Assembly (NCBI GenBank): GCA_017517765.1
Contig: JAFWYE010000006.1
Location: 496,001 to 560,000 of the forward strand
Source: Bacilli bacterium
Lineage (GTDB): Bacteria > Bacillota_I > Bacilli_A > RFN20 > DUOF01
Direction of reading: 5' to 3'
DNA length: 64,000 nucleotides
Below the pieces are notes generated by a model that saw only the letters and a list, made by a program, of their open reading frames with translations, ran no database searches and was not told where the DNA came from. Positions 8,021 to 15,489 of the stretch are shown piece by piece. The stretch's first letter is position 1. Each line of letters starts with the position of its first letter. The position numbers and the translations under genes were made by a program.

Positions 8021-8416
8021 ATGGGTAGAAGAACTAAAAATGTTGTAAAAAAAGCAGCAATCAAAACTATTAAAAAGACACATAAATCTATCATTATTTG
8101 CTTTATATCTTTTCTTATTTTAGGCATTGGTGGTGGGTTTGCTACAATAGGTGTATTAACAAGCAATGATACATTTGAAATTATTGGCGAACAAACAATA
8201 ACATTAAATCTTGATGACACTTATAGTGATGCTGGATTTAAAGCAATAGAATTTAATAAAGATGTTTCTAGCAAAGTTGTTGTAGAAGGCCTTGATAGTG
8301 TTGATACTTCAACTGAAGGGGTATACACAATAAGTTACACACTAAATTCAAGTTTATATAAAAATGTTAAGCTATATAGATATATAGTTGTTGAAAGTGG
8401 TGAGAATAATGAATAA
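8021..8416 (+). CDS. Membrane-anchored protein with a DUF5011-type Ig-like domain
   Basis: A 131-residue protein with a basic N-terminus (GRRTKNVVKKAAIKTIKKTHK), one transmembrane segment near residues 25-47 (IIICFISFLILGIGGGFATI) and an extracellular part resembling the bacterial Ig-like DUF5011 fold: EIIGEQTITLNLDDTYSDAG, then VDTSTEGVYTISYT, the usual signature of that fold. ATG at 8021 is chosen because AAAGGTGG precedes it; the longer GTG reading overlaps that site. Its stop codon overlaps the start of the next gene (ATGAATAA), indicating translational coupling. The likely role is a surface partner for the metallo-beta-lactamase protein, inferred from the coupling alone. Confidence 0.8.
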   Translation: MGRRTKNVVKKAAIKTIKKTHKSIIICFISFLILGIGGGFATIGVLTSNDTFEIIGEQTITLNLDDTYSDAGFKAIEFNKDVSSKVVVEGLDSVDTSTEGVYTISYTLNSSLYKNVKLYRYIVVESGENNE

Positions 8417-9545
8417 GCCAGTAAGTAAACTATTATTAGTATTTATATCATTATTTTCACTTGTTATTGGATTTTTATCTGGTGCTGTTGCAAGTTTGTA
8501 TTTTTCTTATCCTTTAAGTGATGAATTTGACCCGCCATCTATAATAACTGGTGAATTAGAAATCCACTTTATGGAACTAGGGAATGATAACTCTGGAGAC
8601 TCAATCCTTATTCAAATTGGAAATTATGATATCTTAGTAGATGCAGGAAGTAAAAAAAGTAGTTACTCTACAATTAAGTCTTACATAGATTCTCACATTG
8701 AAGATACTACACTAGAATATGTTATAGTAACTCATGCTCATGAAGACCACTATGCAAACTTTGCAGGTGATGGAACTACAAGTCTATTAACAGACTATAC
8801 AATTACAAACCTTATTCAATTTTCAAACACAAACCAAACAACAGGGAAAATGTATAACAACTATTTAGCTATGGTTGATAAAATTGAGCAAACTGGAACA
8901 AAAGTATGTAATGCCTTAGAAGCATATAATAATGAAAATGGATGCAGCAAAAATATTGATTTAGGATTTGATACAGAAATAGAAATCTTGTATCAAACTT
9001 ACTATGAGAATAAATCTGGTAGTGAAAATAATTATTCTGTATGTTTTATGATTAATCAAGGAGATAATCATTTCTTATTTACTGGAGATCTTGAAGAAGA
9101 TGGCGAAGAAAGTTTAGTTGCAAATAATACTCTTCCTAGAGTAACTTTATATAAAGCTGGTCACCATGGTTCTAATACTTCTTCACATGATGCATTATTA
9201 GATGTCATTCAACCAGAAATTGTAGTAATAACATGTGTAGCAGGAAACTTTGAATATGCAAAAAACGAAGTAGGAAATGTAAATATTGATGGAACATTCC
9301 CAACAACTCCTACACTAACTAGAATAGCAAAACACACAAGTAAAGTGTATGTAACAACATTAGGTATTACTAGTCAAAATCCTGATGGAACTTATGAAGA
9401 TATAGGTCACACATCTATGAATGGAGACATCCTTGTATTATCAAATAGATCTGGAGTTAGTGTAACTGGAAGTAATAATAACACTTTATTAAAAGATACA
9501 ACTTGGGCTAATACTTATAGATCAAGTGTAAACTGGACTAAATAA
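8409..9545 (+). CDS. Membrane-anchored metallo-beta-lactamase-fold protein, ComEC C-terminal-domain type
   Basis: A 378-residue protein with an N-terminal transmembrane anchor (LLLVFISLFSLVIGFLSGAVASLYF) and an extracellular metallo-beta-lactamase domain. The metal-binding motif HAHEDH (VTHAHEDHYAN) follows a DILVDAG strand; a second metal ligand region is FTGDLEEDGEE, and KAGHHGSNTSS matches the conserved C-terminal motif of the ComEC/Rec2 hydrolase domain. The channel (Competence) domain of ComEC is absent, so this is a stand-alone hydrolase of that family. ATG at 8409 is chosen from GTGGTGAG upstream; the reading overlaps the preceding gene by eight bases. The substrate is probably nucleic acid or another phosphoester, which is inference from the family. 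Confidence 0.86.
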   Translation: MNKPVSKLLLVFISLFSLVIGFLSGAVASLYFSYPLSDEFDPPSIITGELEIHFMELGNDNSGDSILIQIGNYDILVDAGSKKSSYSTIKSYIDSHIEDTTLEYVIVTHAHEDHYANFAGDGTTSLLTDYTITNLIQFSNTNQTTGKMYNNYLAMVDKIEQTGTKVCNALEAYNNENGCSKNIDLGFDTEIEILYQTYYENKSGSENNYSVCFMINQGDNHFLFTGDLEEDGEESLVANNTLPRVTLYKAGHHGSNTSSHDALLDVIQPEIVVITCVAGNFEYAKNEVGNVNIDGTFPTTPTLTRIAKHTSKVYVTTLGITSQNPDGTYEDIGHTSMNGDILVLSNRSGVSVTGSNNNTLLKDTTWANTYRSSVNWTK

Positions 9546-9554
9546 GAGGTCCTT

Positions 9555-9788
9555 ATGTTAGATGATATACTAGAGTTTGTCTTAGAAGTAATTATTTGTA
9601 GTTTACCAGCCAAAATAGTATTTTGGCTAGCAGCAATTGTACTCACAGGTGCTGGAATAATAACTTATGAAAGCGAACCAGATTTAGCAATAATATTCCT
9701 AATCATTGGAGTATCTTGTGCAATTATCGCATTACTTATAACTCTCTTTTCTAGAAAAAAAGGAGAGATTATTAAAAAAAGGAATTAA
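9555..9788 (+). CDS. Small two-helix membrane protein of unknown function
   Basis: A 77-residue protein with hydrophobic segments at about 20-37 (IVFWLAAIVLTGAGII) and 45-66 (LAIIFLIIGVSCAIIALLITLF) and a basic C-terminus (SRKKGEIIKKRN). AAGAGG lies shortly before the ATG. It is nine bases downstream of the metallo-beta-lactamase gene and is the last gene of that three-gene plus-strand unit. The family is not recognised. Confidence 0.65.
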   Translation: MLDDILEFVLEVIICSLPAKIVFWLAAIVLTGAGIITYESEPDLAIIFLIIGVSCAIIALLITLFSRKKGEIIKKRN

Positions 9789-9808
9789 CTAATTAATTCC
9801 TTTTTTCT
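9773..9808. terminator. Bidirectional intrinsic terminator
   Basis: A perfect 8-bp stem GGAATTAA/TTAATTCC (9781-9788 and 9793-9800) with loop CTAA is flanked by A-runs on the left and T-runs on the right. It contains the stop codons of both converging genes (9788 on plus, 9785 on minus). Confidence 0.85.
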
Positions 9809-10480
9809 TTTCCTTATAATTTCTACACCAAGTAAAATGAGTGAGTAAACCACAACATAAATTGGAATAAGTACCCATACTGTAAATGGTGTATTATCAA
9901 TTGCTGGTTCTACCATATAAAATGGATTTCCAATATCTAACACGCACATCAAAAATGCACCATATGAAAGATAACTAGTGAATCCCCACAAAGTATAATA
10001 CCATTTTTTATAACTGATATTTACGTATTTTAAAATCAACATTAATATTACAATAATCGCTGAAACTGTATGATGCATCATTCCAAGTATGGTAGGTAAA
10101 TAAAGAAATGATGGGTGTTGACCAATAAAGTTAGAATAGAAAGTTGTAATTGTTCCTCCTGCAAGAGATATAAACCAAACAAAATGTAATATACAATTAT
10201 CTTTCTTTCCAAAAAGAAGCGCTAAGCCCAATACATAACTAGATGTACTACAAATACTATCAGTTAATAACTCCTTCCAATCTATATCTCCATATTCAAA
10301 CACAAGAGCTATACGATTAAGCAATATTATTAAAAATAATATTCCCCCTGCACATCTCATAAATATACCTTTACTTCTATCTGTCTTTATAAAAAGTTTT
10401 GCACACACACAACTTATAATAGCCACTAAAACACTAACTATGACATATATTGTATGTTCTGGTCCATATAATCTAGGCAC
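9785..10480 (-). CDS. TIGR02206/YwaF-like integral membrane protein
   Basis: A 231-residue protein with six or seven hydrophobic helices. The N-terminal RLYGPEHTIYVIVS and the central HFVWFISLAGGTITTFYSNFIGQHPSFLYLPTILGMMHH pattern (histidines in helices and a GG pair) are features I associate with the TIGR02206/YwaF family; function is unknown. Translation probably starts at GTG 10480, preceded by AAAGGAGAG. The gene sits 15 bases downstream of the DUF951 gene, at the end of the fhs transcription unit, and stops inside a bidirectional terminator. Confidence 0.7.
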   Translation of the reverse strand: MPRLYGPEHTIYVIVSVLVAIISCVCAKLFIKTDRSKGIFMRCAGGILFLIILLNRIALVFEYGDIDWKELLTDSICSTSSYVLGLALLFGKKDNCILHFVWFISLAGGTITTFYSNFIGQHPSFLYLPTILGMMHHTVSAIIVILMLILKYVNISYKKWYYTLWGFTSYLSYGAFLMCVLDIGNPFYMVEPAIDNTPFTVWVLIPIYVVVYSLILLGVEIIRKRKKELIS

Positions 10481-10495
10481 TACAATCTCTCCTTT

Positions 10496-10684
10496 TTACT
10501 CTTTAGGTATTATAGATTTTACACTCTTTTCAAATTTATATCTTGAAAGCATTATAATATTTCCACACCCTTGGCACTTTATTTTAATATCTGCTCCCAC
10601 TCTTATAATTTCCCACTCATTACATCTTTTCTCACATGGATGAGCCTTTTTAGTAATTGCTTTATCTCCTAATTTGTATTCCAT
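10496..10684 (-). CDS. DUF951 family small zinc-ribbon-like protein
   Basis: A 62-residue protein with the family pattern GD.A..KKAHPC...C.EWEI.RVGADIKIKCQGCG..IMLSR.KFEKSVK. The cysteines at HPC, KRC and CQGC could form a metal site; one is in an insertion (EKRC) that most relatives seem to lack. DUF951 genes are common and short in Bacillota and their role is not established. Its ATG overlaps the fhs stop codon (TAATG), so it is translationally coupled to fhs. Confidence 0.85.
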   Translation of the reverse strand: MEYKLGDKAITKKAHPCEKRCNEWEIIRVGADIKIKCQGCGNIIMLSRYKFEKSVKSIIPKE

Positions 10685-12345
10685 TAAAATAATCCCTCAA
10701 TCTTTCCATTTTCATCCATTTTAATCTTATGAGCAGCACAATCCTTGCTTAATCCTGGCATAGTTAAAACATTACCAGTAAGTACCACTAGAAACTTAAC
10801 ACTATTTGAAATTCTAACTTCCTTGACATTAATATTAAATCCTGTTGGTCTTCCTATTAACTTATCATTATCAGATAATGACATAGGTGTTTTAGCCATA
10901 CAAATAAGCAAGTCTTTATCCAATCCATTCTTTCTGATTTTATCAATATCATCTAATGCCTTATCAGAATAATTTACCCCATCTGCTCCATATATTTCTT
11001 TAGCAATCTTTTCAATTTTATTTTCTAAAGTATCACTAGTATCATAAATATATTTAAAATCAGATTTTTCAGAAGTTAATTCTATAACTTTATTAGCTAA
11101 ACTTATAGCGCCTTTACCACCTTTAGCAAAGCTTTCATTTAATTCCACTGGATATCCTTTTTTATTACAATAATCCATTAATAAATTAATTTCTTTTTTA
11201 GTATCTGAATGAAATTTATTAATACCTACAACAAAAGGAACTCCATACTTTTTCACATTTTCAACATGTTTATCTAGATTCGCAAAACCTTTTTCTAAAC
11301 TAATTAAATCTTCTTTAGTAATATCATTGCATCCGCCATGATGTTTAAGTGCTCTAATTGTAGCAACCACTACTACTGCACTTGGCTTTAATTTTCCTTT
11401 TCTACACTTTATATCAAAGAATTTTTCTCCACCTAAATCACATCCAAATCCAGCTTCAGTGACACAATAATCTGCTAATTTAAGACCTAATTTAGTAGCA
11501 ATAAGTGAGTTACAACCATGAGCTATGTTAGCAAATGGTCCTCCATGAATCAAAACAGGAGCATGATTTAAAGTTTGAACTAGATTAGGTTTTATAGCAT
11601 CCTTAGCTAAAACCTTAATACTACCTTTAATATTTAAATCTTTTACTCTTACAACTTTATCATCATAGGTATAAGCCACTATAGCCTCATCTAACATACA
11701 AGCAAAATCTTCTAGTGACTCACAAAGACAAAAGGCTGCCATAACTTCACTTGCAACAGTAATGTTAAATCCATCATCTCTTTTAACACCGCTTTTAGCA
11801 TCATCACCCACAGTAACTTTTCTAAGACATCTATCATTTAAATCTAAACATCTTTTCCACACTATCTTACTTGGGTCAATATTTAATTCATTTCCCCAAT
11901 ATAATTCATTATCTATGCAAGCACTAATTAAATTATTAATTGTAGTTAATGCATGGAAGTCACCAGTAAAATGAAGATTTATGTCTTCCATTGGTAATAC
12001 TTGAGCGTAGCCCCCACCTGCAGCTCCTCCTTTTATACCAAATACAGGTCCCAAAGAAGGTTCTCTTAAAGCAAGTATTGCATTTACTCCCATTACTTTA
12101 AATGCCTCAGCAAGTCCTATTGTAGTAGTAGTTTTACCTTCTCCATACTTAGTGGGATTAATCGCAGTAACTAATATCAATTTGCCATCTTTTTTATTTT
12201 CAAGTTCATCATAAATATCCAAATTAATTTTAGCCTTATATTTACCATATTGCTCTAAATATTTATTACCTATGTTAGCCTTTTTAGCAACACTTGTAAT
12301 ACTTGCCATTTTTGTACTAGTTGCTATCTCTATATCAGTCTTCAT
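10684..12345 (-). CDS. fhs: Formate--tetrahydrofolate ligase
   Basis: This cytoplasmic enzyme joins formate to tetrahydrofolate using ATP to give 10-formyl-THF for purine and formyl-methionine synthesis. The 553-residue protein has the family P-loop TKYGEGKTTTTIGLAEA near residue 65, REPSLGPVFGIKGGAAGGGYAQV, HFTGDFHA, a PVLIHGGPFANIAHGCNS segment and TEAGFGCDLGGEKF, all highly conserved in Fhs. Length is normal. ATG at 12345 is chosen because GGGAGG is seven bases upstream; the other ATG two codons earlier is too close. A terminator hairpin of the preceding gene lies immediately upstream of this ribosome binding site, with no room for a separate promoter after it. Confidence 0.97.
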   Translation of the reverse strand: MKTDIEIATSTKMASITSVAKKANIGNKYLEQYGKYKAKINLDIYDELENKKDGKLILVTAINPTKYGEGKTTTTIGLAEAFKVMGVNAILALREPSLGPVFGIKGGAAGGGYAQVLPMEDINLHFTGDFHALTTINNLISACIDNELYWGNELNIDPSKIVWKRCLDLNDRCLRKVTVGDDAKSGVKRDDGFNITVASEVMAAFCLCESLEDFACMLDEAIVAYTYDDKVVRVKDLNIKGSIKVLAKDAIKPNLVQTLNHAPVLIHGGPFANIAHGCNSLIATKLGLKLADYCVTEAGFGCDLGGEKFFDIKCRKGKLKPSAVVVVATIRALKHHGGCNDITKEDLISLEKGFANLDKHVENVKKYGVPFVVGINKFHSDTKKEINLLMDYCNKKGYPVELNESFAKGGKGAISLANKVIELTSEKSDFKYIYDTSDTLENKIEKIAKEIYGADGVNYSDKALDDIDKIRKNGLDKDLLICMAKTPMSLSDNDKLIGRPTGFNINVKEVRISNSVKFLVVLTGNVLTMPGLSKDCAAHKIKMDENGKIEGLF

Positions 12346-12360
12346 TTGCATTCCTCCCTT

Positions 12361-12386
12361 AGAAAAAAAGTAAGCATTTGCTTACC
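12361..12386 (-). terminator. Intrinsic terminator directly upstream of fhs
   Basis: GTAAGC (12370-12375) and GCTTAC (12380-12385) with loop ATTT form the stem, followed on the minus strand by seven T residues. The upstream gene's stop codon (12382-12384) lies within the stem and the fhs ribosome binding site begins just after the T-run. Confidence 0.75.
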
Positions 12387-12792
12387 CTTTATTCACTAAT
12401 AATTTTCCTTTTTCAACGTTTTCGATGATAGTCTCTACAAGTGCTATTGAATCAATACTTGTACCATCATCAAAACAAATATCCACAATTACTTTACCAT
12501 TTAATTGTTTACTCTTAACTGGTTTAAATTCTCTGATTCTTTGAACTGTTTTATCTTTATTCTTAATAGAGGTATAACCAAAAGATCTACACTTATCTGC
12601 CAAAATAACATTACAAATACAACAAGTATATCCTCTAGCATCCATAGTTATTCCATAATAAGTATTAATAAACTCATCAACTTTTTTAATTCTTTGATCA
12701 TCTTTTGCCATACAAATAGCGAATGGAACTATATGTTTTTCAATACAAGCTTCCATATTATCATACTTAACAACATTCATCCAAATTTCCAT
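12382..12792 (-). CDS. Unknown small cytoplasmic protein
   Basis: A 136-residue soluble protein that I do not recognise. It begins MEIWMNVVKYDNMEAC, has a cysteine cluster in the middle (RGYTCCICNVILADKC) that could bind a metal, and ends VEKGKLLVNKG. ATG at 12792 is chosen because AGGTG lies six bases upstream, overlapping an in-frame GTG that would add three codons. It is 32 bases downstream of miaA and may be the last gene of the mutS-mutL-miaA transcript, since it ends in a terminator before fhs. Confidence 0.65.
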   Translation of the reverse strand: MEIWMNVVKYDNMEACIEKHIVPFAICMAKDDQRIKKVDEFINTYYGITMDARGYTCCICNVILADKCRSFGYTSIKNKDKTVQRIREFKPVKSKQLNGKVIVDICFDDGTSIDSIALVETIIENVEKGKLLVNKG

Positions 12793-12824
12793 ATTTATCA
12801 CCTATATTTATCTTATCATAGTAA

Positions 12825-13739
12825 TTAATCTTTATTAAGAGATTTAATAAAATCTATAACTAAATTAACTGTATTACTAAAATTATTAAAATCAGTTTCA
12901 AACCAATTAACATCAAATTGATTATTAAACCATGTATATTGTCTTTTAGCGTAATTTCTACTTTTCTTTTTTATAAGTTCAATAGATTCCTCTAAAGATA
13001 TTTCACCATTAAAATAAGCAAATAACTCTTTATAGCCAATAGCCTTCATACTAGAATAGTTTTTATCTTTACATTCTTTATATAATTCTCCAACTTCTTC
13101 TAATAAGCCATTTTCTATCATTTTATCTACTCGTTTATTTATTCTTTCATAAACATTTTTTCTATCACTAGTAAGCCCAATAAACACAACATCATATAAT
13201 AACTTGTGATCTTGTTTTTCTAATAATTCAGTTTTAGACATATTATTATTTTTAATAATGTTTAATGCCCTAACAACTCTTACTCGATTATTTTCATGTA
13301 ACTTACTTGCTTCTTTAGGATCTAACTCCTTAAGCATTTCATATACTTCTTTATTAGATAATTTTTCATATTTATTAAAGTCAATATTATCTTCTTTATT
13401 AAACTCATAATCATATAAAGCCGCCTTTAGATAAAGGCCTGTTCCTCCTGCTAAAATAGGAGTTTTTCCTTTACTTTGAATTAACTTTATCTTCTCTCTA
13501 ACTTCTTGTTGAAATTCATATACACTATATTCTTCATCAATATCTTTAATGTCTATTAGATAATGTTCAATTCCTTCTTTTTCTTCTTCAGTTACCTTAG
13601 CACTACCAATATCCATTCTTTTATAAACTTGAACGCTATCTCCACTTATAATTTCTCCATTGAGTTTTTTAGCAAGTTCTACGCTTAATTTGGTTTTTCC
13701 AACCCCTGTTGGTCCTACAATAACAATAACCTTCTCCAT
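12825..13739 (-). CDS. miaA: tRNA dimethylallyltransferase
   Basis: MiaA transfers a dimethylallyl group to A37 of tRNAs that read codons beginning with U. The 304-residue protein starts with the P-loop VGPTGVGKTKLSVELAKKL, has SGDSVQVYKRMDIGSAKV, HYLIDIKDIDEEYSVYEFQ and AGGTGLYLKAALYDYEF, and ends with the tRNA-binding KKKSRNYAKRQYTWFNNQ segment. Length is typical. The ATG lies one base after the mutL stop codon, with AAAAGGAG inside the end of mutL, so it is translationally coupled in a mutS-mutL-miaA operon. Confidence 0.97.
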   Translation of the reverse strand: MEKVIVIVGPTGVGKTKLSVELAKKLNGEIISGDSVQVYKRMDIGSAKVTEEEKEGIEHYLIDIKDIDEEYSVYEFQQEVREKIKLIQSKGKTPILAGGTGLYLKAALYDYEFNKEDNIDFNKYEKLSNKEVYEMLKELDPKEASKLHENNRVRVVRALNIIKNNNMSKTELLEKQDHKLLYDVVFIGLTSDRKNVYERINKRVDKMIENGLLEEVGELYKECKDKNYSSMKAIGYKELFAYFNGEISLEESIELIKKKSRNYAKRQYTWFNNQFDVNWFETDFNNFSNTVNLVIDFIKSLNKD

Positions 13740-13740
13740 A

Positions 13741-15477
13741 CTAGCTCCTTTTAAATAACTTATCTAAATCACTAGTAGAGTAAATAATTGTAGTAGGTCT
13801 ACCATGAGGACACGTATATGGATTATCACACTTAAGCAAATTATCTAATAGAGTTTGCATTTCAATATATGAAAGGACTTTGTTAGCCTTTAAAGATGCT
13901 TTACATGCCATTGTAGAAATAACATGTATTCTAAGTGTTTGTAAATCTATTCTTTTATTACCACTAACTACTTGCTCAACAATTTCATCCAAATAATTAT
14001 TACTATCTACCTCTTTCATCCAAGTAGGTATACTAGTAACTCTAAATGAGTTTTCCCCAAACTCTTCAATTGCAATACCAACATCTTTTAAAACATCTAA
14101 ATTTTCCATTAGTATAGCACTCTCTTTTTTAGTTAAGGTAATAACACTTGGTATTAATAAATCTGTATATGTCCAATTGTTAAAGTCATTAAATTTTTTA
14201 GAAAACAATTCATAATTAATTCTTTCAGCAGCAGCGTGTTGATCAACTATATATAAACTTTCTCCATCACTAGCTAAAATATACTTTGCTATATATTGCC
14301 CTATTGGAGTAAGCCTTGTTTTACTAATACTTTCATCTGTGTTTTCATAATTAACTTTATTTTCGCTAATTAGAGTTTCATTGATGCTTAATGAAGGAGT
14401 ATAGTTATTATTTCCTATATTTAAATCATCAATACTTAAAACAGTTTGTTCTTTTATTTCTTTTTCTTTAACACTTACTTTTGGAGCAATATTTTTAACC
14501 ATAAATACATCTTTTATACTATCAAATATTAGCTCTTTAAGCTCTAGCTCTTTTGATAATCTTACTTCTTGTTTAGATGGATGTACATTTACATCTACCA
14601 AACTATAATCAGTCTCAATATTAATTATTGTAATTGGATATCTGTCATCACTTAAATAAGTTTTATAAGATTCTATAATCGCATTAATTGCTCCAGTTAA
14701 CCTTACACATCTACCATTTAAAATAGTAATAATCCCATATTTATTACTTCTACTTACCCCAAGAGATGAAGTATATCCACTAATTGTAAAATCATCATTA
14801 CTTCCTTCAAATTTATTCATGTTTTTAGCAACATCTAATCCATATAAAGAAGAAACAATCTCAAGTACATTTCCTTTTCCTGAACTATAAAAACTAATCT
14901 TGTCTTCATTATAAAGAGTAAAGCTAACATGAGGATATGCAAGTGCTAGTTTCATAACTATATCACTAATATGGGAAAATTCCACATTATCACTTTTCAA
15001 AAACTTTAATCTAGCAGGTGTATTATAAAATAAATTTCTAATATAAATAGTGGTACCCTTATTACTTTTACTAGGTTCAACACTTTCAACCTTACCATTA
15101 ACTAGTTCAACTCTAGTACCAACTTCATTTTCCTTACATGTTTCTAAAACAATATTACTAACTGAAGCAATTGAAGCTAATGCTTCTCCTCTAAATCCTA
15201 AAGTAGAAATTTTAAACAAATCCCTTTCGTTTTTAAGTTTACTAGTAGCATGTCTAGAAAATGCTAAAACAGCATCTTCTTTATCCATGCCAATACCATT
15301 ATCACTTATCATTATTTCATTTTTGCCAGCACCTTTTATTTTAATAATAATTTGTGTGGCTTTAGCATCAAGAGAATTTTCTAAAACCTCTTTTACAACT
15401 GAGGCAGGTCTTTCTACTACTTCACCAGCAGCAATTTTATTTGAAAGTGTAGAATCTAATACTTTAATTACACTCAT
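13741..15477 (-). CDS. mutL: DNA mismatch repair protein MutL
   Basis: MutL links mismatch recognition by MutS to strand removal. The 578-residue protein has the GHKL ATPase motifs ENSLDA (33-38), DNGIGMD (59-65) and GFRGEAL (94-100). In the C-terminal domain the endonuclease motif DQHAAAERINYE (412-423, matching DQHAxxExxxxE) is present, together with ACKASLKAN and CPHGRPT near the C-terminus, so this MutL is predicted to be a nicking nuclease, as expected where MutH is absent. It has an AGGAGG site seven bases before the ATG, which overlaps the end of mutS. Confidence 0.97.
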   Translation of the reverse strand: MSVIKVLDSTLSNKIAAGEVVERPASVVKEVLENSLDAKATQIIIKIKGAGKNEIMISDNGIGMDKEDAVLAFSRHATSKLKNERDLFKISTLGFRGEALASIASVSNIVLETCKENEVGTRVELVNGKVESVEPSKSNKGTTIYIRNLFYNTPARLKFLKSDNVEFSHISDIVMKLALAYPHVSFTLYNEDKISFYSSGKGNVLEIVSSLYGLDVAKNMNKFEGSNDDFTISGYTSSLGVSRSNKYGIITILNGRCVRLTGAINAIIESYKTYLSDDRYPITIINIETDYSLVDVNVHPSKQEVRLSKELELKELIFDSIKDVFMVKNIAPKVSVKEKEIKEQTVLSIDDLNIGNNNYTPSLSINETLISENKVNYENTDESISKTRLTPIGQYIAKYILASDGESLYIVDQHAAAERINYELFSKKFNDFNNWTYTDLLIPSVITLTKKESAILMENLDVLKDVGIAIEEFGENSFRVTSIPTWMKEVDSNNYLDEIVEQVVSGNKRIDLQTLRIHVISTMACKASLKANKVLSYIEMQTLLDNLLKCDNPYTCPHGRPTTIIYSTSDLDKLFKRS

Positions 15478-15489
15478 ACCTCTACCTCC

